From Kwoniella bestiolae CBS 10118 (lineage: Eukaryota > Basidiomycota > Tremellomycetes > Tremellales > Cryptococcaceae), in NCBI RefSeq assembly GCF_000512585.2, contig NC_089241.1:992001-1056000 (forward strand): DNA of 64,000 bases. Direction: 5' to 3'. Positions within the stretch are counted from its first letter, which is position 1. Each line of letters opens with the position of its first letter. Below, in pieces: positions 12,723 through 25,037 of the stretch. The position numbers were made by a program, and so were the translations under genes. Under the pieces are notes generated by a model, which made no database searches, was not told where the DNA came from, and saw only the letters and a list, made by a program, of their open reading frames with translations.

Positions 12723-13295
12723 CTTGTTTTTTAGTGGCCGAAGTCTGATGGAGGAGGACAGTTTGTATGATTCTTGTGATAATCAGCACAGTTGGTGAAC
12801 TGATTGTGTTTGGACTGTATTGTACTGTACTAGAGGAATTAGGGGTATGGGTGGGTGGGTTTACGTTATTATTGTCTCACTTTGCTCGTACTGTCTATAT
12901 GAACCATTGATTGCTAGTAGATGATATGGTATGGATGAGAGGAATTCCCATGGAACGGTCCGAAGACGCGTAGTATACACACATCAGAAAGAAATTGATC
13001 CCGTTCATTCTCCTACTGTCATATAACACTGTATATTCAATGCTGTTCATTCAATGCATGATGTACCTAATGGATCTATCCTTCCTCTCGTACGCATCAA
13101 TGCAATTCGTATTTCCAACCCCTCATCCAATCACTTCTACCGCGTCTTCAGCAGATCTACCTTCCCATCTCACTCACTACCTCGACATCCTCTCAGCTAG
13201 AGGTCTTGCCGAATTACCTCTGAAAGGCGGGGGAGGGGGTGAAGGTCTTCTATCCTATGATCCAACCACCATTACAGCAATCAGCAATGCATTCT
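12723..13295. other. Intergenic upstream of GMH1
   Basis: Lies between the GMH1 start and the stop of the WW-domain gene, both on the minus strand. A plus-strand 118-codon frame (12995-13351) overlaps the WW gene and looks like chance. Confidence 0.55.
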
Positions 13296-15620
13296 CTAAC
13301 ATGTATACACTCCACCATGACATTGAAAAACATTCACACTCACAGACATAGGCTCAGCAGCCAATTCGTTCCCTCTCCTTCCTCCTGGTCCAAGTCTCCT
13401 CGCCAAATCTCTCTCGCGATCACCATTACCTGGTCTCGGACCTAATCTAGATGCGAAAGAAGGTGGCGGCGGTGATCTTCTCGAATCGGCGTATCTCGTC
13501 GGAGGGGGTGATCGGGCTCTACCGAAAGGTGGGGAGTTACCTCTGGGGGGAGCAGGGGGTCTGCTCTCATACCCATATCCACCTCTGGTCGGTCTACTTT
13601 CGTATCCACCTCGAGGTGGAGGCGGTCGATCATCGTACTCTCTACTGGCATATGATGGTTCTCGATCATACCCTGATGGTTCGGGTGGTCTGGAGGTGTA
13701 AGGCCTTCTATCCCTATCTTGGTCATACGATGAAGGCGGACCTCGATCAGATCTACTATCATACGAAGGCGGACCATCTCTCCTTGGACCTGGACCCCTA
13801 GAAAAAGGGTCATGTCTTTTCTCGCTCATCTCTCTTTCCAACCTCGCTTCAGCCTGTTTGAGGAATTCAAGTTTCTCTTGTGCCTTCCTAGCTTCTTCTC
13901 TAATTTTGGCTCGTTCAATCTCAGCTTCGTCGATGGGCGGTGGACGAGATCCCCTGGAAGGGTATGGCGCAGGTTCATGTCGAGGAGGTGCTCTTGAATA
14001 ACCGTCGTCTCTATCCCTAGGGGGAGGTCTGGAGTCTCTGCTGTACCTTGACGCGGGAGGTGGGGGGTTGTACGGTGTAGAACTTCCTCGAGAAGGTGGG
14101 GGAGGAGATCGAGGTCGAGTAGGATACTGATCATGATTATACCACTCAAGTCAGTCGTCTGAACTGGAAATCCTTGTATGGTATTGGTGATCTTGAATTT
14201 TAGCTCACTCTGATTACAGGTGGAACGATGGCACCGTTGTACGGTCTTGTTCGAGGATCATCAGCTGGACCAGATGGTGCTTGAGCGGATCTTGAATCAC
14301 GTGAATCGGATGGTGGTCCTTGTCCTATGAGATGGGAGTAACCCGAAAGTCGAGGCGAAAGTAAGCTAATAGTTCTTGTGATACTCTAAGACAGTTGTTT
14401 CGGCAATTCCAGAGGGATGGGCAAAATGAGACACCGAGTAGCATCGTCCGTCAAGATTTTTTGTATCCAAACCACATGGAGAGCCACAGAAATCTTCTCC
14501 CATATGAGCAGCATTCTAAACGATGTGTAGTAGGGTGACTACCGATGTCACTCGACTTGTCGAAGATGTGAACCGAAAAGGAGAAGGTACTGCTGGATCT
14601 AGCTCCACAAGCGATGTAAGAATCAACCTACGTCTAAAATCACCAGGTCCCGAACCATATCGTCTCTCATCATCCCCCTTGAACCTCTTATAATCCCTAT
14701 CATAGCCCGGTCTAGCAGCAGGTGGGGGTGGAGAAGTATCCCTAGGTCGTCTTCTATCTTGAGGTTGAGAGGTAGAGTGATCTCGTTGATTCCAATACTT
14801 GTCGTAGTGCGGTTTAGTCTCTATCCCACGTACACCCTGTTGCTCCCTTGGGGGATCTCGTCGTGCAGGTCCAGAGGGAGGTTGTTTGCGCGTAGCATAG
14901 GCTGCAGTGACATTATTACTACTGCTGGTCTCTGGTGCTGCTGCTGGTGCTTGAGAAGTAGTGATGGTGGTAGTTTGAGTTTGTTCAGGTTCTGTACTGA
15001 CGAGGGGAGGTGATTTAGGTTGAACCTCTTGTTGATCTTTGTTCTCAGGGATAGATGGTTTTTCCCATACTGTCGTGTTTGTCTCCTTGTGGTAGAAGAA
15101 ATGACGATTGTGGGATTTAGACATTATTGCTGTCCATCCGGGAGGTAGGGGGGATGAACCGCCGTTCTCTGTGGATGTAGATGTGGTTTGTTCGGTTGTA
15201 TTCTGTATCACCTGGACAATGTCAGTTCCGCGACGTTCAGTCACAGATAGGGAGGAGCACTCGCCTGGACATCCTTCGTTCCTTCTTCAATGGTTGAAGG
15301 CTGCTTTGTACGATCTCTCGGACCGGTTGGAGGGATTTTATTACGGGTCGCTGGTATATCAACTATCGAAAGGAACCTCGTGTTAGCTTCCAGGTCGTAC
15401 CGAATTGGGAAGCAGGGCTGAGGTTGCGGGGGAAGGTATGTAAGGACTCACCCTCAGTCTCCACCTCTGCGCCATCCAAGGAAATCACATCATCTTCATG
15501 TTTCCCATTGTCATCTCCATGTCCATTCCCATTCTCAATGTCGTTTTCAGCGGTACCGGCAAGTTGAGCTTGACCTGCTCCTCTCCAGTCGTCATCCCAG
15601 TCTACTTCTTCTTCTGCCAT
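13296..15620 (-). CDS. WW-domain protein with Arg/Pro/Ser-rich tail
   Basis: Exons in coding order: 15452-15620, 15265-15362, 14632-15211, 14209-14324, 13296-14126 (1794 nt, 597 aa). One WW domain at residues about 111-141 (LPPGW ... HFFYHKETNTTVWEKP; Trp115, Trp138 and Pro141 visible). The N-terminus is acidic (MAEEEVDWDDDWRGAG). The rest is disordered, rich in RDRD, SRPP, RGG-like and PPP runs, with a helical segment (EAEIERAKIREEARKAQEKLEFLKQAEARLEREM). Such architecture is typical of mRNA-processing and transcription-coupled adaptors that bind proline motifs. Intron 2 (15212-15264) starts with GCGAGT, a GC-AG intron; without it the first two exons cannot be joined to the WW exon. Specific orthology is not assigned. 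Confidence 0.8.
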
Positions 15621-16004
15621 TTTGTGTGATGGTAAATTGAGGGTGATTGCGATAAGATGTGAGGTGAGGTGAAGTGAGATGAAATAGGAAGATGTTGGAA
15701 GGAAACAAAGACGAGTAGGTCGGGGGTTTGTAGAGTGAGACGAAGGGGGTGTAAAAGGAGGGGAGCAATTACAGTCTGATTTACACTGCAAGTGGAGGGG
15801 AACTACTCGTATCTGTTATTGGAATTTTGGGTGACCTCCGAAAGACTTGTCCAAGTGGACTTCTTCGCATCAATCACAATACTAATTACTGCTATACCCA
15901 TCACATCGCATTCATAGCACTCTCACAGAGAATCCTCCCAAAACAGATCCACCACACCGCCGCATTACAAGATATATACCTGATACTCTGGACTTTTCAC
16001 CGAA
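15621..16004. promoter_or_regulatory. Divergent promoter, WW gene / SEN15
   Basis: 384 bp between divergent starts; no recognised motif beyond short CA-rich leader sequence. Confidence 0.5.
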
Positions 16005-16675
16005 ATGACCATCAACCCACCTTCATTCCTCCTGCCATACCTCGACAGTTACCCTATACAGGCAGGTGCACTACTAACGACGATATACGACCTGACATTG
16101 TGTGAGTGTGACGTCTGATCGTCCAGCCTATCTCATCGCAGTGGCAAATCTGACCAAGACCATTTGAGATATCGTGCTGATAATCATCTGTCTGTGAATA
16201 GCCGTAGGATGGATAGATACTAGAATAATAGAGTTGGGCGGATGGGTAGCGTTAGTAGGACATAAGAACAAATCTGTGAGTATATCCATACTGCCTGTAT
16301 GATCATCGACTATGGACTCATTGAATGATAATACATCTTCAGGACCCATTACGAGCCGTCATCCCCCTCCCAATCCATAGCACCTCCCTGAAACCCTCAT
16401 CCCTCAAATCCATATTCACCTCTCTCTCAACCCTCTCCATCGGGGATCTACCCCAGCCATTCGAGAAAATGGCACCTACGATGGACGATCTGCGGTCAAC
16501 AATCGAACAACACCAGCAGCAGCAGCCTGTTCGGGGACAAGAGGAAGAAGAGGGGGAAGAGGTAATCTTGGATAAAGAGACGATATACACTTCTATCGTT
16601 ACGCCTGATAGTACGGTGGTTTATTACAAGATTTCGAAGGGGATAAAGAAACCCAGTGATATACCTGATGAATAG
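16005..16675 (+). CDS. SEN15: tRNA-splicing endonuclease subunit Sen15
   Basis: Exons 16005-16101, 16202-16275, 16343-16675 (504 nt, 167 aa). The order YLDSYPIQAGALLTTIYDLT, VGWIDTRIIELGGWVALVG and the C-terminal strand pair IYTSIVTPDSTVVYYKIS matches the small non-catalytic Sen15 fold. In the family Sen15 pairs with Sen34 in the nuclear or mitochondrial-surface SEN complex that excises tRNA introns. The middle contains Gln-rich (HQQQQ) and Glu-rich low complexity. The 100-bp first intron was chosen because the sequence in between has in-frame stops and the join gives the conserved GW pair. Confidence 0.8.
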
Positions 16676-17114
16676 CCTCGTGGTTGGTATATCGAAAATG
16701 CCATTAACGGTATAGGGAAAAACGAAAAACAAAGGCATCTTACCGACGAGAGCTAGGCCGGATCGGTACGGCCTGTTCTGTGTATTACAAAAGTTGCGGA
16801 ACGGGATTGCGAACCTAAGATGTATGGCTATCTTCCCAGCTTATGGATACGTACGATACTTTAGTCACCATAGTCAATGTACGGACCATAGAGATGTTGT
16901 ATATACGCACTAGAATGCATGATTCATCCGAAGCACTATCAAATCAAATCAAATGTCCTATTTACATTTTCATTTTCGTTTTATTTCCCATCTATATATG
17001 AATAACGATATGAATATGAATATACTCGTAAGACATCTCCGATGACATCCTTGGTTTAAAGTTTATTGCAATGTAATTATACTTTTATCTCTTTCCTTCT
17101 TCCTTCCTTCACCC
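16676..17114. other. Convergent 3' intergenic region
   Basis: 3' ends of SEN15 (+) and PDC (-); AT-rich, no gene seen. Confidence 0.6.
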
Positions 17115-19769
17115 TTAGAGCTGTCTATTAGCCTCAGCAGTAAGTTTGGCCTGACTGACCAATCCAGAAGGAGCATCACCCCTAGGCATATAAACCTCGA
17201 TCAATCTCAACTTGTCGGGTCTGTTGAATTCCTCGCTCTCCAGTAGCTCGTTGAGCTCGGTAGGAGTCTTGATAGCGTAGGATTGGTATGGTGTAGGACA
17301 GTTCTTACCGGCCAAGAAAGGTAGGAGGAGTTGATGGTCGTATAGCTGGATATCGTTATATTTGGCAGTCACACCGTGAATCTGTCGCTCGATCTCGTAC
17401 CCGTCATTGTTCAGTACGAAGAGGTATGGGTGAACTCCTCTTCTGAGCATCGTACCGATCTCTTGGAGGGTCTAAGAGTACATTTCAGAGGTAAGCTTCT
17501 GCACTAGGTCATATGTCTCCTGAACGCTAACTCACCAATTGCAACGATCCATCACCTACGAACAAGACTGTTCGTCTGTTCCTGTCGTCCTCTTGAGCAG
17601 CCATGGCAGCACCAAGACAAGCACCGACTGACCAACCGATCGATCCCCAAAGGATCTGGGCAATGTAGGTTGAGTGAGATGGTAGGAGAACGTTGGTCAG
17701 TCCGAAAGACGATGTACCGGTTTCAGTGATGATGATGTCTATGTCATAAACAAAAAGTTCATCAGCTATCTCTGCCCATGGAATGGAATAAAGCATCGGG
17801 CAGCTGAAAGGGATGATGCGACTCACCATCATCAGCAAACCATTTACCGACTCTGGGCCAAAGCCATTCATGTTTGATTTCGTTTCCTTTGGGCTCAGGT
17901 ACAATACTTTCGACTCTTCCAGCTTTGACTTTCTCCTCGACGTTCTCACCTCCTACAGGAGATGCGGCTCGAGATTGCACTACTTCTTGGAATGCTGGAA
18001 GTAAGTCTGGAAGCACGTGTCGGATATCCGTAGTTGGGTATGCGGCGTATCCAATGGTAGTGGTGAATGAGTGGAGCTCGATGGTTATCTTGGGATCGAT
18101 GTTGACGGAGAATGAACCGGAGCTATCGTCATATACTGTCAGATGTGCCCGCGCATCATCATGACGCTCGACTCACTTGAAATCACTCTTGAGGGCACCG
18201 ACGTAGAGTACAAAATCGGCAGCTTCGACTTCCTCCCTTACAGCAGGAAGAGAGTTTGCACCCGCGTAACACCCTCCGAAGAGAGGGTGGTGTTCATCGA
18301 GCAGACTCTTACCCATTGGGGCTGTAACATAGCTATTAGCACAACGCCTTCCTCCCTGAAGGAATCGCGCTCATACTCACTTTCGAAGAATCGGATGCCA
18401 CATCCCTCAACCAGTTTTCTGACTTCACCGGCCATACCGAATCTTCCAGCACACGCATCCACGAGAATGACAGGCTTCTTGGCTTTCTTGAATCTTTGAG
18501 TGATTTCCTCAACTACATGCGCAGTGACGTCGTCGGAGGGTGCCACGACAGGAGCGGTAGTAGATGCAGCAGCGACAAGAGATGATGTAGCTGATGACTG
18601 GGTTTCTTGGGGTGAGACGGCGGCAGCAACCGATTCAGGAGGAGGGGCAGAATGAGGGTGGGGCTATGGAATAGATAAGCCACTGTAAACATCTCTTTGT
18701 GCGTGGCTGTAATCGGCTTCAATGTTTGAAGCTGAACTCACAAGTGGCTGCTTCAATCCTGCAGCTGATACCTTGGCGTGGAAAGCATCGGTAGGAATCT
18801 CGACATAACCTGGTCGACATTGTTCAAGAACATCGGACAAGGTCTTGTCGAAAGCCTCAGTCCAGGTGGTATCGGTCTTGGGAGGGATTTGGTTGAGTAA
18901 AGCCTGAGAGCATGAGAGGGGAGCAGACATGGTGGAGAAGGTGGTGAATGACCCGGGAAGGTTCAAGGTGTGGTGCAAGAGGGATTCTTTGGACTGTGAG
19001 TGTGCAGGATCATCAGGGTCAGCAAGCTGCGCTGGCTCAGATAGGTGAGACTGAAACTCACTTGGAGTTTTGTGCTTGGAGCCCCAACGATGTGTAAGAC
19101 TGGGACTCGCTCAGCGAGGGCACCAGCAATACCACTATGATGGATTGACAGGTGAGCGGAATGCTCAGATCGCAGTGCAGATAGGCGGTGGAGTTACTCA
19201 CCATAGGGCTGAAAGCTCTCCTACACCGAATGTGGTGACAAGGACTGCCAAACCACCTTTCACACGGGCATATCCATCGGCTGCGTATGCCTAAGTCTTG
19301 CAAATGAGCCTCCATCCGACCGTTCCACAAGGCAGTCCACTCACAGCGTTAAGTTCGTTGGCATTACCAACCCATTCGATATCTGGGTCAGCTTCCACGT
19401 AGTCGAGCCCTGCGACAAGTTCTGGAATTTAGCTTGATGTCCAGTTGGTGGAGCTAAGAATTGAATGAACGACTTACATTCTGTAGAGGCAAAGCACCAA
19501 CGAGGATCAAACAATGGTCAGTTTCCGCTCATTGATCTTCATTTGTAGTCTATATTTTTGATCCAAGGTGACTTACCAAGGTTGAAGTCTCCAGGAAGAC
19601 CAAAGACCTGCACAGAGAGGTGTCAGCGACGTCCCACATAAGCAAGAGCTGAGAGAAGTAGAAAGCCGATGAGGGAAGGGAGGTATGGAGATGGACCACA
19701 TACTTGTTTGACGCCCGCCTGCTTCAATCGTTCTACGACGTATTGAGCAAATTCAATAGTACCTGACAT
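17115..19769 (-). CDS. PDC1: Pyruvate decarboxylase
   Basis: Exons in coding order: 19704-19769, 19577-19607, 19478-19480, 19345-19409, 19202-19290, 19062-19134, 18742-18993, 18381-18663, 18177-18321, 17827-18122, 17536-17738, 17115-17471 (1863 nt, 620 aa). The thiamine-diphosphate enzyme converts pyruvate to acetaldehyde and CO2 in the cytosol. Visible catalytic features are Glu52 (NANELNA), the His116-His117 pair (LLHHTLN) and the cofactor motif G496-D-G-S with N523-N524. The related indolepyruvate decarboxylases share these, so substrate is inferred. An Ala/Ser/Pro-rich insert of about 40 residues lies after the PYR domain and makes it longer than the usual 560-570 aa. The third exon is only 3 nt (see findings); leaving it out keeps the frame but shortens a length-conserved segment by one residue. 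Confidence 0.9.
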
Positions 19770-20186
19770 TGTTGGTTGTTGTGATTGTTGTTGTGTGGAT
19801 GTATTTCTCGTATGATACGATGATGAGAATAAAGAAAGAAAAAGTCGGAGTTGAGGAATGAGGAGTGAGTGGATATTTATAGGTGATGTTCCCACACTAC
19901 TACTATGATGATTTGTTTAATCGGGCGATGTCGTCGTGGTCAGATCCGAATCACCTCCACCGGATAATGAAACCTGATCCGCGCCACCGTACACCGACAC
20001 CGTGCCGCACTATGTAGAATACACTGTATGTATGACGTTACTGCAGCCATGCCACGTGCTTAGCCGCAGAGCCCCGTACAACCATCCAAGCGAAGATGGA
20101 TTAAACACAACGGAGAAAGTTGGAATACAGAAATATAGGATATCCATTTGTAGGATAATCTAACGGTTCTAGTACTTGGAAGCAAG
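19770..20186. promoter_or_regulatory. Divergent promoter, PDC / ATE1
   Basis: 417 bp between divergent starts. A CACGTG E-box at 20053-20058 and a TGACGT core at 20033-20038 are visible; functional assignment is inference. Confidence 0.5.
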
Positions 20187-22407
20187 ATGCCGCCTCAGCT
20201 CTCACTCACCTTACTCACTCCGTACGGATATTCAAATGGTACGTGCGGGTATTGTTCACCCGCCGGTAAGAGGAGTAAAGGGTCGACATCGTCGAAATAT
20301 GGGAGTGAGTGTTACCGAATATCGAGTGCTGTTGAGCGATCACCCGAATGCCAATCTATCTGGATCTGAATGTTGATCCGATCCGATCTCAGACGGGACG
20401 GGAGAGATGCTGATTTACTTCTGTATGTAGTGGTCAGTGAGCAGATGACACCTGATGTGGGTTTATGAAACCTGTGAATTGAACTGAGAATGTCACTGAT
20501 TCCAGGATTATCAATTCAGTTCTATCAGCTATTGATAGACAGAGGATGGAGACGATCAGGCGACTATGTATACCAGTGAGGTGAACCCCCCTTAACCCTT
20601 TCCCATACAAGCTACAAGCTTAGTCCCTCAAAACTGACGGAAGATGTATTAACGATGTGCACCCGCTCCCAGCCCAGATATGGCCCGAACATGTTGTCCA
20701 CAATATACAATCCGCCTAGATTCCACCTCGTTCAAGGGGAACAAGAAACATCGTCAGGTGGTCAACCGATTCAATAGACATTTGGAGACGGGTCATAAAC
20801 CCGGTGAATCATCTACATCGGGAGATGTGGGTAAAGCTCGGAAGGGTGGTAATGCTCAGAAAGACAAAGGTAAGGGGAAAGGAAAGGATAACACTGGTCC
20901 GAAGGAAGACCTATTGCATGATCTACACAAATATGAAATTGGGTTGATCTCGAACGACGAGGAAGAGGGGCTGAGCCATAAATTCGAGGTGAGCGGTCAG
21001 CAGGGTACATCTTAGGATCGTTGATCGCTCATGCTTGGTTTTGTAGACCCGACTTGGCCCTGCTAAAGCGACTGCTGAGACATTCGAGCTCTACAAGGCA
21101 TATCAGATAGCTGTGCATAAAGATAAACCCGATGGAGTGACCTTGAGGGGGTTTGATAGGTTCCTGTGTGGACAGACTCTGATTGTAAGTTCTGATTTGG
21201 CTTTTCTCCTCTCGCCTCAAGCTTCATCCCGGTATAAGACGTTCCATGTTCAACCTTTCAATCTATTTAGGAAGCGCCTATCAAATATACTGAGAATGTT
21301 GATGAGGAAATACGGCAAGGCAAATTACCTAAATCATACGGACAATATCATCTTCGTAAGTACCATCTTTCCCCCGTTCGCGGTTGGAATACATTATGCG
21401 CTTGCTGACCTTACGCTTCCCGTAGTGTACAAGGTCGACACCAAGCTTATCGGCATATCCGTCATTGACATCCTCCCCAACTGCGTAAGCAGTGTCTACT
21501 TCATCTGGCACCCCGACTGGGCATGGGCGAGTCTAGGTAAACTCTCAGCATTGTATGAGATCTCTTTGTCCAGGAGGATCAGGGAGAAAGGTGTAGAAGG
21601 GATGAAATGGGTTTATATGGGTAAGTGATCATCCCAACGTTTCTTTCCTCGTTCGTTGCGACTCGTATTCCCTGGTCAATCAGATTCAGAAGGACGCTGA
21701 AATCGACTTTCTTTTTAGGCTACTGGATACCGGATTGTCAGAAGATGAAGTATAAATCTGAATATGCGCCTTCCGAGCTACTTGATCCTGTGAGTGACTG
21801 CGCAATCTTGCAACTTCCCAGATAGTATGAAGCTTATATCTTCATTGGTGAAGGGAACAAATACGTTTCATCTGCTGGATAACAAGCTCGAATCGTTTCT
21901 TGTCAATCATCCAAAAGGTTATGTTCCCTTCGCGCAGATCACCTCTTCCGATCTCAATACATCAAAGGGTAAGGATGAGGACCGGTCTCACCCAGAACAA
22001 AACGAGGATCCCCCCTTCAGTGATACAACTTCGGACATAGAGTCAGACGAAGATGAAGAACCCCCTTCAGGTCTTCCTAATCCACCTCCACCAGGGTTCG
22101 AAGATCCATCAAGCATATCAGATGACGATGTAGAGGGTGTCTTGCTTTCATTAGGACGAAACAAGTATACCAAGACTGGAGGTAAACTCATACCTATATG
22201 TGTGAGTTCTGCCTACTCAAGCTCGGACGATAAATATGAATATGACTGACTAGATGTGAAATGGGGTTATGCTTATAGAACCTCGAATTTCGGGATCAAG
22301 AAGCGATGTATACTGAGATCAGAGAGTTTTTGTCCGCTGTGGGCAAAGGTAATGTAGCGAGTATTGAGGGTGGGGTAGCGGGTAAAGCTGTTTTGTATCT
22401 TGGTTGA
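20187..22407 (+). CDS. ATE1: Arginyl-tRNA--protein transferase
   Basis: Exons: 20187-20304, 20431-20456, 20520-20575, 20673-20988, 21047-21184, 21271-21355, 21426-21620, 21719-21789, 21854-22201, 22279-22407 (1482 nt, 493 aa). Conjugates Arg from Arg-tRNA to N-terminal Asp, Glu or oxidised Cys, priming substrates for the Arg/N-degron pathway. The N-terminal C20-G-Y-C23 pair and C74-C75-P-Q match the conserved cysteines; further signatures are LIDRGWRRSGDYVY, NRFNRHL, GFDRFLC and VYFIWHPDWAWASLGK. A Lys/Gly-rich linker follows NRHLETGH, and an acidic/Pro-rich segment near residues 370-440 replaces the short C-terminal tail of the yeast enzyme. The acceptor at 21853 was chosen because the nearer AGs hit stops. 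Confidence 0.9.
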
Positions 22408-25037
22408 AATCTGTGATTGGTGAATGGGGAACCACCGTGTATGTAAGGTGTAGAGAAGCAGTTGTATATCTATGATGTATCTTATAGATAGTAGATCTGT
22501 GAACTCGCAACACTTGCATACTCGTGATCATTGTAGACTGCACGTTGCATCGTGAAATGGGGTTATTGGGTTTCGTATCTGGGGAGAATTCCCCTCGAGG
22601 TCGAGATCAAGGTCAAGGGCAAGGAACGATGTGATACAGCATGTGCCTTTCCTATAGCTCTCATTGCGGTGTTTCTACTACGTAGGCATAGACCCTTTGA
22701 AGGTGTGCAACGCCGTCTCAAAATCCATTGAGAACTTTTCCGTTGCGAATATGATATCTGATAATGTATCTGCCAAGAGTAGTATATCTTCCACATTGGA
22801 TCTACCCGCACCATCGTCCCGTATATGCCACACCTAAAATTCTCTACCTACTGCAGCTGCTAACGTTTCGACCCAAGCGGAGTATCCTACCAAACAGAGC
22901 AAAAAACCTTAAACCCTTAATTCCTCATCGGACGTGCCTGTTTATTCTTACGAGAGTAAAACAAACAACAACAATTTAAACCATTAAACCTCCTTTCCAT
23001 TATTCAATTCCCTGACAAGCCCTTCCTTCTCTTGTGCAGTTGGTGCGCATCTCATGTTCATGTCATCAAATTGAGTCTTCTCGTTATCTCCATTTTATCG
23101 ACTATCCACAACAAACGTGAAGTCCGTTAGACAGTCAAAATTGTAGTGTAGCTATTAGTTTGCCTTCCTCATCATCAACAATCACAATCAATCAATCTTG
23201 TACTTTCGACGCGACTGAAATCAATACAATAACAACAACAAGCACATTCGTTTGTACCCCGCTATTCTTGGTCTATTGCCGCAATCACATCACCTCGACC
23301 ATTTACATTGTCACATTCACCCTTTAGGATCATACATATATACATATACATCAAGCGAAGTGCCATCAAGGACAATCTGTGTGTAACGAAGTAAGATTGT
23401 ATATCTCTCATCAAAGCTGGTCTTTAGTATAACACCATCAAACGACAACGCACGGTCCTTTCTGTCAACACGATATAATCGGATCAAAGGGATCCTCTAC
23501 TATCTGGTTTAGTTCAATCACCATCACCATCAATACTCAAAAGATCATTCCTCTCAGTGCATCAATAAGGGAATAAACAATAGGATATATTGAAGAGGAC
23601 TTTCCTTCTCTGTTGGAATCATCACATCATCAAAATAAAAATCTGGGACGGCCATCAGGAATTAGGTGGAAGACGGAAGAAAGAAGAAGTCTTTCGAGTC
23701 AGCTGAGGGAAGAGAGAAGAGGTGTTAGTCCCATCAAATATACACTCGTCACCATCAACACCGCATACGAGGACAGGGCTGAAAATTTCATTACTACCCC
23801 ATCACCACTCTCCCCCACTCTGCTCTCGCTTACCCACGTTGGTCATATAGAGTATAGAAAATCTACATCATAGAATATATAACTTCTCAAAGTCAAGTAC
23901 CATCGTCTGTTTCAACATATATATATCATTATAATACATCTCCAACTCACCCCTTCATCGGAATACCAATCACACAAGATTTACGGACGGACGGATCTTC
24001 CAGGTCAATTTGTATCAACAACAAAAAGGAATATCAACTATACAACTATCCATCAACACGTAAAGATTGATATCCAGAGTATTGCGGTCCAATCTTTCTC
24101 ACCCCCTTCATCCACAGTCACCAAAGGTATCATCATCAACTTGTGCAGTACCGTTCGACTCTAGGACCACACGCAGCAGAAGTAGAAATTTGGGAAAGAT
24201 ATCGCAGGTGACAGGTGAGTTTGGATTATACCTCTAATCTATTCATCTCTACCAATATACCATGAAGCAATTTGGGTAGATTAGCGGGGCTCATATGCTC
24301 TTGCCACCCATCACTCGCTCAAACCCCCCTGATCGATCAATCCATCTAACCATCCATCCCTAGCTCAGCTTAGCTTCTTTTCCCCACTTTATGCCCGGGC
24401 AATTGATGATTGATCAGGTTCATAACCTATAACCGCGAAACAAACTGCTGACGTCTTGATGATCAACTCATCCAGCATACATCCTTTGTCACCCAACTCC
24501 CAACGCTGGTTATTTCCCTTCTTGATACCCGAAACACACCGTTCATCATTCCCTCGTCATCATCATCATCCTCAGCATCCATCTGACTAGACGTGCTTGT
24601 CGACCAACTCGACATTCTCATGTCTAGTCTAGTCAACGCCATCCTCATCAAGTTGTTTATGCCATAACAAGAGGTCTGTGACCCGTCAACAAACCGTTTC
24701 ATCTGGTAAGTCCCTTTTATCCTCTATACTTCCTATCACCACCACATGCCGCCATGCATCTCATCACTGATGCAACTACGCCCTTGCTCATCTCTACCCT
24801 GCGCCTCTTCCCTTCACGATCACTGTTCACTGACCTATACGATCCGTTCGTTTACGCACAGATCGACAAGGACAACAGTTTCTAGTACATCATCATTCAA
24901 CTTCGCCGCTCAGGTCCACACTTCATCATTTAGACCGATCCATCTCTCAAAGACAAATTTTTCGTTTCCTCTTCCCCCCACCCGGTCACCTGGTTGTTTA
25001 TACGATAGAAACTAGATTCCATCTTCGACTCGACAAG
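22408..25037. other. Long intergenic/leader region upstream of Rab gene
   Basis: 2.6 kb without a credible CDS. From about 22900 to 25037 it is CA/CT-rich and looks like a long transcribed leader. Candidate leader splice sites are donors near 24215 (ACAG/GTGAGT) and 24705 (CTG/GTAAGT) with several downstream YAG acceptors. Many short upstream ATGs are present. Whether this is one leader or hides a separate non-coding transcript cannot be told from sequence. Confidence 0.45.

Noticed and set aside
12995..13351. 118-codon plus-strand frame
   Set aside because: Overlaps the 3' end of the WW-domain gene, has no recognisable domain and lies in expected UTR.
22256..22566. 15-bp repeat GTGAAATGGGGTTAT at 22256 and 22552
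   Set aside because: Only two copies, one in an ATE1 intron; no flanking similarity, so chance is likely.
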